Below, one piece after another: positions 24,657 to 37,113 of a DNA stretch of 64,000 nt; within the stretch, counting starts at the first letter, position 1; each line of letters starts with the position of its first letter. The DNA lies in NCBI GenBank assembly GCA_029204225.1, contig CM055101.1:1856003-1920002 (forward strand). The letters run 5' to 3'. The notes under the pieces are model-generated. The model was not told the DNA's origin and did not search any database. It saw only the letters and a program-made list of their open reading frames with translations. Both the position numbers and the translations under genes were made by a program. Source of the DNA: Diphasiastrum complanatum. Taxonomy: Eukaryota > Streptophyta > Lycopodiopsida > Lycopodiales > Lycopodiaceae.

Positions 24657-25020
24657 CATGGCAAGGTTGCCATCGATGGGACCAAGTCCCGACATTTGTG
24701 ACATTGCGCAGCACATAAATGACATAGTGTAATTATGACAAGGATGTGTGTACATTGTAAACATTGAAACGTACTGTATTGATAGATTTCTGCCATTGTA
24801 GGACACTTAAGATTTCAATTCCAACAGTTTGTCCTTTCATGAATTGTATCCCAAGGAAGCAATCACAAATTTGAGTTTATTGAACTTCTGCCTTAAACAA
24901 TTGCAATTGATGATCATATGCCTATAGCTCGTAGTGATGAATTTTTTTTTTTTTTGTAATTAATAAATTACATTGTTCATGCTCTTTTTGATTGAAAGAC
25001 ACTTAACGAATTAACTTATC
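24657..25020. other. 3' flank of the BPS1-like gene, copy 2
   Basis: Non-coding. It differs from copy 1 at several bases between 24702 and 24860 where copy 1 agrees with copy 4. Confidence 0.55.
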
Positions 25021-26265
25021 TTTTTGGCTTGTAAAACTTTGTGCCCGTTCAAATATATTCTAAGCAAAATGCTGACGCAATGGTAATACTACAGAGAAGC
25101 CATAGTAAAGGTCACGAGCAATTGAGACAGAGCAATCACAATTACAATTTTCTCTACCAAGTAAATTGTAGACCTCAATTATCTTGCCTTTCAAGAACAT
25201 AAACAACGATAAAAGATGTTCTATTTTTGTCAGTTAATTTGATGCCATGTTACTCCTCAACATCCAGCTAGTAAAGAATCTTGCAATAGTCATTCTAGAT
25301 GTGCAATTAGCGAAGAATCACTCAACAAACTTTCGGTACTGCAGAAATGAGTTTTGTCCCACCCGCTACTATGTCATCAAAAGATCACCTACGGTGCACT
25401 CCAAACTTTCCAAACCACAGTTCAGACTGTTTAAGCTATGCCGGAGCTCCGTAACATCTGACATTCGCAATTCGAACGAGCGCAGAACCTGTTCTCCAAA
25501 TGACGGAAATTCAATGAAAAAATTATCCACATGAGCTTGCATGTTTCCAAATTCTCTTAGAAGGATTTTCTCTTTCGTTTCCTCACTGAACCGCAAGCCA
25601 ATTTGTTCGATAAGCCTTTGATGTGAAATAGACGTAGATTTAGCCCATTTGCCCTGTCGAACAAATCGCAATCAGTTTAGCGGAGTAAGAACTATCCATG
25701 TGAAGGAGTCCAAACAGAAGAATCATTGAAACGAAAGAAATTATGCTCTTCATGGGGTAAATTACTGCGCAAGGATGAAATTGCTTTGCATATCTGCTAC
25801 CAAAATTCCAAAGCTCCTCCTCTGCCTCAAGTTTCATATCAACAAGTTGCTTGTTTGCTTGATGTATTCTGGACATCTCTCGTCGGCAATGATTTAGAGC
25901 CTGAACTATGGTATCATAATCATGCCCACCTGCTTGAAGAGTTTCAACAGCTATATGGACTACCCGCCCATAAATTCGCAATCTGGAAATACCCGTCATC
26001 AAAGCTTTATAAACATTCATAAGTCGCACTGTCTCATCCATCAGAGTACTAAAGCATTTTATGGAAAAACAACCTTCTCCGGTAGATCCAAAACAGCTGC
26101 AAGAGAAGATCTGAGAATATCCACAGCATACTGCATCCAGTCTATTGTGAAAAACTTATCTCCAATTGACTCTTCCAATTTTTGCAGACATGACGACAAA
26201 TTGTCGTGAAATGACATATTGGCAGCACCATGACCGTGAGATCGCAGCGAATTTACAAAAACCAT
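25021..26265 (-). pseudogene. BPS1-like gene, broken copy
   Basis: Nearly full copy of the gene at 46892-47836, from the ATG at 26265 through the C-terminus near 25345, with promoter and leader upstream. Three single-base indels break it: a missing A near 26060, an extra T near 25655 (CATTTGCCCTGTCG against CATTCGCCCGTCG), and a missing A in an A5 run near 25380. All are small and near short runs, so read error is possible as well as decay. The protein, where readable, is otherwise almost identical to the intact one. It continues the tandem unit past its right edge, so it marks where the unit's gene fragment came from. Confidence 0.8.
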
Positions 26266-26571
26266 GGCGGTGTTTCTTCAGGCAGAGTTAAGGAAGCAAC
26301 CTTTGCCGTCTGTGTATTTTGTAGAAATCAAGGTAAGGCTACCGGCCTACCGCTGTACCTTCTGAAATAGCTTGAGAACGTTGTCAAGAAAAAAAAATTA
26401 TGAAGTAAAATTCGCCTTGAGATTGTCGACGAACCCAGCTACGGATTATCACTGACTCAGAGGTTCGAAGGAATTTATTGAGTTCCGCCCTCTGTCTCTT
26501 ACATTCAACACGTCTGAATTCAAGTAAGTCTGTTCTTGGCAAATCGTTCGCGCTCTCACTCTCGCTCACTC

Positions 26572-26573
<2 letters not shown>

Positions 26574-26614
<41 letters not shown>

Positions 26615-26652
26615 CAAATTTGTGGTGTTCTCTCTATCGATCTCTATTTATA
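26574..26652 (-). promoter_or_regulatory. Core promoter and GA-rich leader of the broken BPS1-like copy
   Basis: TATAAATA on the minus strand at 26645-26652, a transcription start expected about 30 bp downstream, and a (GA)19 tract at 26611-26574 in the leader. The same arrangement is upstream of the intact copy. Confidence 0.6.
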
Positions 26653-27430
26653 TGCTATTTGGACACCTTCAAAACCCTAGTCGTTACATAATATGTAGTA
26701 CCCTAGAACGTGACTAAATGCATATTGGACCCCTAAGAGGGCTAAAACTTGGGACCAAAAAACACTTTGGATACCAAGCCAACAAAGTGATCCAAGGGAG
26801 TTGCCTAGAATATGACTAGGTAATAGAATGCCATGGTTAACCTCGGTACTCGTTATTTATTTAGCTAGGTCGGACTATGCATTGCATTTTCAAGTTGCAC
26901 CGCATGCCAAAGTGCTATTTGTCTTTCAAAGAAAAGCAAATATGTCAACAAGGCGGGGATGAGAGTCTTGAGCTAGAGCCTACACTACATCATGGGTGAC
27001 TAGGAGGAGGCTATGCTAGACATCACTAGTTGGCCTTTAGGTATCATGATTCAGCCCTATCTCCTCAGGCTTTACTTTGAAGAATTTAAGATTTACTTTT
27101 AGGTTGTTTACACGTTGCAGACTGATAGATATTATAACAATTTGTGATTTGCTTTTATGAAATTTGGATAATTCAATTATAGAAGTTGGAACTACATGCC
27201 ATTCATCGTTTATGTATGTTCTACGATTTCAGACTTGTCACTTGTATTTGAATTATGATAACAAGCATTACTTCCCCTCTCATCAGACAAGCATTCATTG
27301 CATGGATTAACAATAATCACTTAAATAAGAATAAAGAGATTCTACTATATGAGCAAATCTTCATAAGTATAATCTTGAAAATAGCATAGACAGAGTAAAT
27401 CATTCACATCAATAAAATGAGAATAGAATA
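26653..27430. other. Upstream region of the BPS1-like gene, then unassigned DNA
   Basis: 26653 to about 27000 matches 48210-48560 with scattered changes and includes the AAACCCTA telo-box near 26672. From about 27060 to 27430 I see only AT-rich non-coding sequence. Confidence 0.5.
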
Positions 27431-27780
27431 ACTCACTAACTTCACTTCATTCCATTTCATAGAAATATGCGAGAACAAATGCTCTTTATATAGCCTCGTA
27501 GATGTTCTAAATATGAAATAACCGTCTTAAGTTCCATAACCACTTCTTGGCATTGGCCCTTCAATAATCGCAAGCCTGAATTCTTTGGTGAGTGAGCTAG
27601 TTTACAATTGATCAGATTGTATCTGATAAGGGTATTGTGAAGATACCGTTGCTGAGTGATAAAGATGAGCCTTCTCGCTCTATCTCAGTGGATTTGAATG
27701 CCCAAACAGAAGTAAGCTTCGCCCAGATCGGTCATGTCAAGTTCGGAAGACAACATCTGTTTAGCAAGCATCTTATTCAC
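27431..27780. other. Copia leader/TATA remnant and associated sequence
   Basis: 27431-27560 repeats the TATA region of the gag family (TATATAAA on minus at 27485-27492). 27560-27720 recurs at 50050-50190 with small differences. A short plus-strand frame (27637-27843) has no recognisable domain. Confidence 0.45.
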
Positions 27781-28165
27781 TTGGTCTCCCTCTGTACTAA
27801 GCTTTACAACACCCAATTTGGTGTCCTATGGCCAAAGTTATGATCATCTGAAGTTTTGCAATTTTGTGAGTAAAATTGGCAAAATTTGAAATTGTTCTGA
27901 TTGCATGCCAGTCATTTCCCTAATTTGTAGTATTGTGCTTGCATGGATTAGTTGCATGTTGATTCTCAGAGTGATTATGACATGCATGAGAGATTTACAA
28001 TGGATTTGAGTGGTCATACGCATGTGCTCTTATAGTTGGGTTACAAATCAGTGTTAATGGATGACAAATTCCGTAAAACTGAAGTTTACATATGATAATT
28101 TCGTAATGACGTTTGTAACTCATGTAGTGTGCTTTGCATGCCAGTTTGACATTGGGGTAGTCCAT
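27781..28165 (-). repeat. Inverted fragment of the AT-rich block
   Basis: Reverse complement of about 6243-6595 in module A, roughly 90% identical by eye, with small gaps. It is the only piece of that block in the opposite orientation. Confidence 0.75.
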
Positions 28166-28274
28166 TGACTATAGGCACGCTCAAGTGCGAGGCTCGAATT
28201 GTCATATCGGCGGCAGAGGCATCGAAGGTTTGCATGGAACTTTGCATTTGCCTTTGCCTTTGAAATCGTCAAAC

Positions 28275-28651
28275 CATTAGAGGAGTTCTAAATCCAAGAA
28301 AGACCCTTTGTACAGATTCTTTTTATATTTTTTCTTAATTTTTTCTTACACATGGACCAATCAAAACACTCAAATTTGAAATCTACGTAACGTAACGTTT
28401 TGAGTCCACATTTTGATCCCGCACTAAAAATGGCATAACTTTTTCGTGGTAAGTTCAAATTTAGCGGAGTTTGGTGCATTGAAAAGCGCTTGACACGGGC
28501 TTTCCAATGATATTTAGATGGCATACTTTTGATCTACGATTAAGAAGTTATGGCAAGTCAAAAGTATTAGTGTTATAATATTTTAATAATATAAACTAAA
28601 TCTTGCACGAATTCTTAAAGGGTCATTTTGGAACTCAAAACTCCTCTAATG
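28275..28651. mobile_element. MITE-like non-autonomous DNA transposon
   Basis: 377 bp bounded by 35-bp terminal inverted repeats: 28275-28309 against the reverse complement of 28617-28651, 28 of 35 identical, the first 13 (CATTAGAGGAGTT) perfectly. The interior is AT-rich and non-coding. No clear target-site duplication is visible (a TTA/TAA pair lies within the ends), so the superfamily is open; PIF/Harbinger is one possibility. Confidence 0.7.
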
Positions 28652-28689
28652 TGATCCTCAATAAAGATTGTATCCCTACTGAGTAAAAT

Positions 28690-30540
28690 CTGCTAGGTAT
28701 CAAAGTCGTATAGCTTGGTCAGATGAAGTGTATCCAATAAGGATGGTCTTGAGACACCGGAAGTTGAATTTCTTCCTCGTCTCCTTCGGGATCTGCGCAT
28801 AGGTGATGCATCCGAACACTCGAAGGTTCTTCATTGAAGCTCCAAACCTCATGTGGTGTTTTGCCTACGAGGGCCTTAGGTTAACATTTTTTTTGGACGT
28901 AGGCTGCAATGGAGACAGCTTCAACCCATAAGCTATTCGACAAAGATTCATGTGCCAGCATACATTTGGCTGACTCGACCAGGGTACGATTCTTTCTCTC
29001 GGCTTTGATTTGTCTGCCAATTTCTTTCTCTACATGCTCCTTGAAGATTTTGAAACAATTGAAAGCTTTTGACTTCTTCTTGATAAAGTACACCAAGCAA
29101 TCCGCTAGAAACACGCTGATGGCTTGATCTAAATGGTTTCATGGCCAGTTTACAGACTAGACAGTCTTGACAAGTAGATAATTTGACTTTCCTATCTGGA
29201 TAGTCGAGATCAACAACAATAGATTGTTTAGACATTTGTTGTACAAAATGAATAGAAGTACTGTCATTTCTTTGAATAGAAGTACTAAGAGCCTGACTAG
29301 AGGTAGAACAACAATGACTTAATCTATACAATTATCCATGTCTCTTTCCGAGTGCTAGGATCCTGTCTTTCCTATCAACTACTTTACACTCATCAGATTC
29401 AAATTCTACTCTATGTCCTGGATCTGTAATTCTGCTAACGAAGAGCAAATTTGTAGATAGATTCGGTACATGCAGTACATTTTAAAGTATCTTAGATTGA
29501 TTGTTTGCAAAGCTCAATCTTACTGTACCTTCACCTTTGATAGCATGTGTGCTATTGTTTCCCATGTGAACATATTGTTTGGTATTGGAAGGGGTATAGG
29601 ACTCGAAATAGCCAATATGGCTAGTCATGTGTTGTGTGGCTCGGGAGTTCAGAAACTAGGAGCTGTCGTTGGATGTTTTTTGATGGCTAGTCATTAAGGC
29701 ATCATTATCCGATTCTTGAATCGACTGTGGTGCTTCTATACCTGCATTTGCCACTTGTTTCGAGTGCCCCTTGCTGTTGTTCTTTTCCTGCAGTATGCGA
29801 CAATCTTGGATCTTGTGGTTGGTTCACCAGAATATGTGTAGAACAGCTAATTCTTTGTCGGCTAGTTTGACTGCTCTTGACGCTGTGTCGGTTCATGATT
29901 TAGCCTTGGTTGCTTTGGGCCTTTCTTTGTTGCTTAGTTGAGCCTTTGTTGGTGTATAAGGCATGAGAGTCGACACTTGAGGAACCAACGACTTTGTTCC
30001 TTCTGCTCTCTTCCTAAAACAACATTGTCATGACTCTTGAAAGAGTCAATTCAAGGTCTTTCAAGATAATCATCACCCAGCTGTCATATGAGCTTGCAAA
30101 GCTTGAAAGTAGTGTCATTACTACATCTTGATCATCTATGACAAATCCAAAAGTAGCCATTTGCTTTGGTAGGTTCTTGAACTGGTTGATGTGATTCTGT
30201 AGGGAATCTTCGTTGGTCATCTTGAGGGAGAAAATGTTCTTTCTTAGATATAGCTTGGAGGCTACGTCGCGCACATCGTACAGAGTGCTCAAGATGTCCC
30301 AGACTTCCTTGGAGATCTGAGCTTCATACACATGGCCGATTTGAGTGTCTGATCTATTGAGGATGATCAGCGCAAAGGCTTTGCCATCTTTCAGCATTCA
30401 TCGAGAGATTGCAGCATCGTCAGCTTCATTTCTTACCTCTACACCTATAACAATGTCATACAATTCCTTGGCCATTAGCACAGTTCTCATCTTAAATTTC
30501 TATAGATGGTGATTGGCTCCATCAAGCTTGTCCATCATAG
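28690..30540 (-). pseudogene. Degraded copia element: gag, protease, integrase
   Basis: Reading right to left: Gag core open 30397-30014, a nucleocapsid remnant near 29810-29850 (RRTNHKIQD-type knuckle with Cys lost), then protease near 29650 (NSRATQHMTSH, where DSGATxHMT is expected, so the catalytic Asp is Asn). Next come LHVPNLSTNLL and GHRVEFES, the GAG-pre-integrase zinc region (CQDCLVCK, 29170) and part of the integrase core (KNRTLVESAKCMLA near 28950). The distal integrase end (TPHEVW) follows in shifted frames to about 28700. Reverse transcriptase and RNase H are absent. Many stops and frameshifts. Confidence 0.75.
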
Positions 30541-30766
30541 GACTGGATTTATATAGCCTCGTAGCTATTCTAAATATGAAATATTTGTCTTAAGTTCCAT
30601 AACCACTTTTGACAAGGATCATAACAACATATAGTTCTATCAGCCCTTGGCGTAGTCCCCCTGATGGTGGTGTGTTCCTTCGTTCGAGCAGCTCACTACT
30701 GGCATTTCGGCTTGCTCCTGAAGTTTGTTACATTTATCATCTCTATCATGGAGCTAAACCTCCATA

Positions 30767-31382
30767 TCAGATAACTGCTACTACTGTCTTTTCAAATCTA
30801 CCATGGAGTGCCGCAGTCTCTTCCTGCAACAACATTGTCATGACTCTTGAAAGAGTCAGTTTAGGGTGTGTTGTGATGATCATCACCCAGCTGTCGCATG
30901 AGCTTGGCAAGCTTGAAAGTAGTGTCATTACTGCATTTTGATCATCTATGACATATCCGACAATGGCCATTTGCTTCAGCAGGTTCTTTGACTAGCTGAT
31001 GTGCCTCTGTAGGGAATCTTCGTTGGTCATCTTGAGCGAGAAAATCTTCTTCTTGAGATGTAGCTTGGAAGCTATGTCAAACACATAGTACAGAGTGCTC
31101 AAGGTGTCCCAGACTTCCTTGGAGGTCTGAGATTTAGACATATGGCCGATTTGAGTGTCTGATATATTGAGGATGATCAGCGCAAAGGCTTTGCCATCCT
31201 TCAGCTTCCATCAAGAAAATTGCAGCATCGTCATCTTCGGGTCTTACCTCTGCACCTATAACAACGTCATACAATTTGTTAGCCATTAGCATAGTTCTCA
31301 TCTTAAATTTATATAGATGGTAATTGGCTTCATCATGCTTGTCCATTATAGGACTGGCTTTCCCTTGGAAATCCATGTTCAT
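30767..31382 (-). pseudogene. Copia gag relic, module A3
   Basis: Same layout as 14777-15386, with ATG at 31382, open 31382-31134 and 30970-30767 and the same internal stops. TATA box at 31491-31498. Confidence 0.7.
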
Positions 31383-31498
31383 ATTAGTCTAAGTGATAGT
31401 AGTAACTATCAGTGACTTGAGAATGAAAATAGACTAACTCACTAACTTCACTTCATTTCATTTCAATGAAATATGCGAGAACAAATGCACTTTATATA

Positions 31499-34400
31499 GC
31501 CTCGTGTTCTAAATATGAAATAACCCTCTTAAGTTCCATAATCGCTTTTGACAAGGATCGGAATAACATATGGACTCTGGGTCAAAATAAAGTTTGACCA
31601 TGGATTGATTTGATCTTCGACCTGGTATTAGAATACTCTTATTCTATTCTAAGCTCAATATTTTTCAAACAACAAATAAACTATCACAAGAAATAACTAT
31701 TTTGCATTATGTAGATCGAAATAAGAGACAACTAGATCATGCCATGTTATCACATGTCTTCATCCGCAGATTGAGCAGGTCCTCCAAATGTACATGAATT
31801 GTTGTAATGTGCTCCTTCCAAAAATCTATTAAAGTTTTCATATGAAAATTTGGGGCTACACAAATGCATACAACATCATTGTTGTAATCTATACAAAAAT
31901 TCGCGCTCGATGTTGAAAAAAAATGATCAGCATCGATCATTAATTGTTTTTTTAAAGATCATTGATGAACAACCACTTCACCCCTCCTTTTAATGAAATT
32001 ATCAATTTCAATAAAAGTTAACTGGAAAGATGATATATAAAAATATCCAAATCCAAGAAAAGTCAGTAATAAGTGCTTCCACTAAAAGGATTCACTTCAT
32101 TACAAACATGACTTATCCTTCAAATATTTTCAATCTGAGTGATAGAAGTTACTATTCCATCGAAATCCATTTATGTAACAGAGATATTCTAGGTTTAAGA
32201 AATTGAAACATTTTAATCTTAGAATTTATCTGAATTCCAAGGCTATTCACACAAGTAGTAATATGAAATAACAAACTCTTAGAAGAATAACTTCATGTTG
32301 GAAAGAATCATATAAATCAGTCTGATATCTTATATTTGAGAAATTACTAAGAAGTAAAGGATTAATTAATAAAGCGAGAAATAGATTTGAGGGCCTCTAA
32401 TTTTGTAAATAATGAGATACCACATTGGGACCTAGATTAAACCTCAAAATTTTCCAAAATATCCCACATTTGATCGAATGGTTTTCTTCTATCCCATATC
32501 GTGACTAGGTACTATAACACACCATTGATCATCAGATCTTTACAGTCCTAGAATTCTCTTTCCAAAATTATTGATGTCCCATACCATCAGCTTTTCCTTC
32601 CAGAAAATCCTTAACCGCCTAATCTGATATTCTAGAGATCCACTGATCATCTAGCTGTCCTATAATCACTATAGGTTATTATCACTTATTTCCAAAACAC
32701 TGGAGAATCCATTTATTCAGATGACTGGCATGCCTATGAGATGGATACTACGAATCCACATCTGATCCTGTGATATAAATAGAAGAATTACCATGGTTAA
32801 ATATTACATCCTGATCCTTTTCTGGTTAATGAATAAGCTTCAAATCCCCTGCTGATGCATCAAATCTAGGGACAAGCTTCTGTCAACTAACAGATCCAAT
32901 GTAATCCATGTATCAGATTCCACCTTTAACCTCACAATTGACATCCAAAACTGTGGATAACTCAATGGTTACAAAGATATCAGTTACGAGGTCAACTGAA
33001 TGAATTCAAACCAGGAAATCAATAACCAGAATTAAGCAACTATTTACAAGGATTACCAAGATCCTAACTGCGAAATACATTTCCTTATACTACTTACTAC
33101 CATCTGATGTACACTCTTCTTCCTTCCTTAGAATTTTCAGTTCTCTGGAAATCTATTTCAACTAAGGTACCAAAAAGACGTACTGACAGTAGTAAATGTT
33201 TAAAAATCAATCACTATAGGAAAAAGTCCAAAACAATTTTACTTCTGTCCTTCACCTGGGTTGAATATCTGTTATATCAAAAATCATTTACTAGTATGTG
33301 AAACCGTACTAGTCTAATCTTTTGAATATAATTCACCATAGGATTTTACTGGAAATGAAATCAGTTATGTACTTTATTTTATTACAAATTTTCCAATAAA
33401 ATTGGACTATTTTTTCTTTTTATTGACTGGTTTGGCATGACTCCGTTAATATTGATAAATCCTATCCAAACACATAATATAAAATTACATGAATGGAAAT
33501 CCCACCAATAGGATTTCAGTAATTCTTGAACCATATCCTATCAGATTGATTGTCTAGATAAAGAATACTATTCCCACTCATTCAATCTGGTCATTTCATA
33601 TTGTTTGACGATTTTGATCAAATTTAACGAGTATCTAGCACAAACATTCATTTGACTGATTTCTAGCGATCAACATCGATTAGAAAACTATCAGGCAAGT
33701 AACTGATTTCAAATTTTTATCAAATTTAAATTCAACAAAAAAGAAAAAAATTCAAATTTCAACTTTCAATCTGGGAGTTCCCAACTCCAAAAGTAAAAAG
33801 AATGACAATACAGTAAAACTTGTCGGCAATTTCATTGTAGTTTCTCCTGTTAATTTTAACTTATCTATCACCACAAAATAATTTAGACTTAGTGAAAACA
33901 CTGTGACCAATTATGAGTGATAAACTCAGTTTAATCAATTCACTAATCGAAACTGATTTTATAGATAACAAAAAAATGAACGAAATTTTTATTTTTTCGG
34001 AAAACTCGAATTTTGCTTTTATTTTACATGATTCGAAAATACTGTTAGTACAAAAGGCAATCAAAATCGAAAAAATTGAAACACTGTCCGATTTCTAATG
34101 TTACTAACCCAATGTCAAACTGGCATGAAAGCACACTACATCAGTTACAAACGTCATTACGGCATGTTTTTACGTAAACTTCAGTTTTATGGAATTTGTC
34201 GTCCATTAATACTGATTTGTGATCCAACTGTCAAAGCACATGCATATGACCACTCAAATCAATTGTAAATCTCTCATGCATGTCAGAATCACTCTAAGAA
34301 TCAACTTGCAACTAATCCATGCAAGCACAATACTACAAATTAGGGAAATGACTGGCATGCAGTCAGAACAATTTCAAATTTTGCCAATTTTACTCACAGA

Positions 34401-34840
34401 ACTGCAAAACGTCAAATGATCATCACTTTGGCTATAGGACACCAAATTGGGTGCTGTAAAGCGTATTACAGAGCAAGACCAAAGCGTATTACAGAGCAAG
34501 ACCAATTGCTGGAATTCTTGATTCTAACCTCAAAGAAAGCTTCAAACGACTTTGGTATACCTATTTACAAGCTCTACATGGTGTTTTATAGCCACCTCTA
34601 TCCAACTTTATGAAAAACAAGCAAAAATGATGATTTTTGGCTATTTTCCAGTTTTTTCATCACAATAAAGTGAAAATTCATGACTTACAACTCTTTCTCT
34701 AACACATGCAAACCAATTTATAGAATTACAACCATCTAATTGGTCTGATCTTGCTGGATTATGGTTCTTCCTATCTATTTTGTGCCAAAAAACATGAAAA
34801 ACCAAACAATTTTTACCAAAACATAGCCTACAATCCTAAA
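31499..34840. other. Non-coding remnant and AT-rich block, module A3
   Basis: Third copy of 3638-6955 with more substitutions and the 23-bp tandem duplication near 34460-34503. No gene seen. Confidence 0.55.
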
Positions 34841-34844
34841 TCAT

Positions 34845-35441
34845 TGGAAAGAACCAGCATGCATCATTGGAAAGAGTCGGATTGGAGAAGTTAATTAGTT
34901 ATGCTTTGCTGAGTTCCAATCCGAGTTGTATCTTTCTCTGCGAGATCTTTATCGAACCGATGAGTTTTTTGGTCGTATATGGCAAGATGTCCTGGCAGGA
35001 AGCTCTATTTTGAGAGAAAATCTAGGAAAGCAAGATTCCAAGAAATCTCATGAAGAGAAGATACTTGATAATTATTTCATTAGAAATGGTTTGCTTTTCC
35101 ATAGAGGAAAAGTTTGTGCACCAGATATCGTGGACATTAGGGCCCAAATCCTGCACGAGTGCCACAATAGCCCCAGTGCGGGACACCCTGGTATACAGAG
35201 GACACTTGACCTTGTTAAGTGAAAATTTTATTGGCCAAAAATGAAAGGTCATGTTGAGGCATATGTTCAAAAATGTGAACAATGCCAAGTAAATAAAGTA
35301 GAAACCGGCAAGAAATGAGAAAGTACTTCCATGGATTTTTTGGTCGGACTTCCCAAGTTAGGGAAGGGTCACGATGCTATTTGGGTAGTAGTTGACAAGC
35401 TAACAAAAATGGTGCAGTTGATTCCAACAAAAACTTTGTTG
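34845..35441 (+). pseudogene. Ty3/gypsy RNase H-integrase fragment, module A3
   Basis: Open 34926-35222 across linker and zinc domain. It then has the shared TGA and one further TGA near 35317 (TGG to TGA) not present in copies 1 and 2. Confidence 0.8.
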
Positions 35442-35826
35442 TAAAACTTTGTGCCTATTCAGATATATTCTAAGCAAAATGCTGACGCCATGGTAATACT
35501 ACAAAGGAGCCATAGTAAAGGCCACGAGCAATTGAGACAAAGTAATCACAATTACTATTTTCTCTACCAAGTAAATTGTAGACCTCAATTATCTTGCCTT
35601 TCAAGAACATAAACAACGATAAAAGATGTTCTATTTTTGTCAGTTAATTTGATGCCATGTTACTCCTCAATATCCAGCTAGTAAATAATCTTGCGATAGT
35701 CATTCTAGAGGTGCAACTAGCGAAGAATCACTCAACAAAATTTCCTTACTACAGAAATGAGTTTTGTCCTACCCGCGACTATGTCATCAAAAAGATCACG
35801 TACGGTGCACACTAAACTTTCCAAAC
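35442..35826 (-). pseudogene. 3'-end fragment of the BPS1-like gene (copy 3, short)
   Basis: Counterpart of 7557-7940 with a few substitutions. Its ACAGAAATGAG and AAAAAGATCACG agree better with the intact gene than do copies 1 and 2. Confidence 0.7.
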
Positions 35827-36370
35827 CTTCAAAGTATTCACTATATTTATCTTCCTGTTTTGTGTATATCATCCGTAGTAATGGATAATAGAAATCCACT
35901 AGTAGTTCTATTCAACTTTTCTATGAGTATTTTTGGACATTCAACATCTTATCATTGGATGTTACAAGAAACCTTAAGTAATGATCTGTTTTGAAGGTTT
36001 GGCTGCAATTATTTTCAAAGGCCGAATCCTTTTGTCTCAAATATTCTAAAGCGATATCATGTGAAGTCTTCCATTTATTACCTTATTGGAGATGTCTCCT
36101 TTTAATTCCTGAATTCGATATATGGGGCACATCAAATTGAATAGGCAGTATGAGATACATCCCATATACTAAAGATAAGGGTGTTTTCTTTGTTGTTATC
36201 TTTTTGTTTTTGATATACCAAAAGAACCGCTAGTATTTTTGTGTCCCATGTGGATTTAGAACAGCTTTATGAATAGGGATGGAGAGGAAAGAAATCCAAC
36301 AGTTCTTGTCCGCTTAACACTAGGTTGTCGCGTTATGGGAACCCAAGTTTGATCTCCTTTTAAAAATCAC
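35827..36370 (-). pseudogene. Ty3/gypsy integrase relic, module B3
   Basis: Counterpart of 7941-8490, without the eight-T run (GTTTTCTTTG here). Still no continuous frame. Confidence 0.45.
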
Positions 36371-36375
36371 CCAGT

Positions 36376-37113
36376 TTGCTATTCGGGTTGTGTAGTTCTA
36401 TCAACCCTTGGCATAGTCCCCATGATGGTGGTGTGTTCCTTCCTTCGAGCAGCTCACAACTAGCATTTCGGCTTCCTCCTAAAGTTTGTTACATTTATCG
36501 TCTCTATCATGGAGCCGAACCTCCATATCAGATAACTGCTACTACTGTCGTTTCAAATCTACCATGGAGTGCCAGAGTCTCTTCCTGCAACAACATTGTC
36601 ATGACTCTTGCATGAGTCAGTTTAGGGTGTGTTGTGATAATCATCACCCAGTTGTCGCATGAGCTTGGTAAGCTTGAAAGTAGTGTCATTACTGCATTTT
36701 GATCATCTATGACATATCCGACAGTGGCCATTTGCTTCAGCAGGTTCTTGAACTGGTTGATGTGACTCTGTAGGGAATCTTCGTTGGTCATCTTGAGCGA
36801 GAAAATCTTCTTCCTGAGATGCAGCTTGGAAGCTATGTCACACACATCGTACAGAGTGCTCAAGATGTCCCAACCTTCCTTGGAGGTCTGAGCTTTAGAC
36901 ACATGGCTGATTTGAGTGTCTGATATATTGAGGATGATCAGCGCAAAGGCTTTGCGATCTTTAAGCTTCCATCAGGAAATTGCAGCATCGTCAGCTTCAG
37001 GTCTTACCTCTGCACCTATAACAACGTCATACAATTTGTTAGCCATTAGCATAGTTCTCATCTTAAATTTATATAGATGGTAACTGGCTCCATCATGCTT
37101 GTCCATTATAGAA
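36376..37113 (-). pseudogene. Copia gag relic, module B3
   Basis: The central and C-terminal Gag blocks are open 36902-36528, including NQFKNLLKQMATVG and SSLPSSCDNWVM, so this B copy lacks the stop that interrupts B1 and B2. At 37113 the gag start is fused to GCTTTTGACAAGG by a deletion of about 195 bp that removes the TATA region. Confidence 0.7.

Larger units (their letters stand above)
14643..25633 (+). repeat. Compound tandem unit, copy 2
   Basis: Head-to-tail copy of 2772-13763. At its right edge it continues into the rest of the BPS1-like gene and its promoter, which copy 1 lacks. Copy 2 is therefore the less truncated version there. Confidence 0.95.

Noticed and set aside
26672-26679. 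Telomere-derived sequence (AAACCCTA) here and at 48228
   Set aside because: A single unit at each place, positioned as a promoter telo-box and not an interstitial telomere tract.
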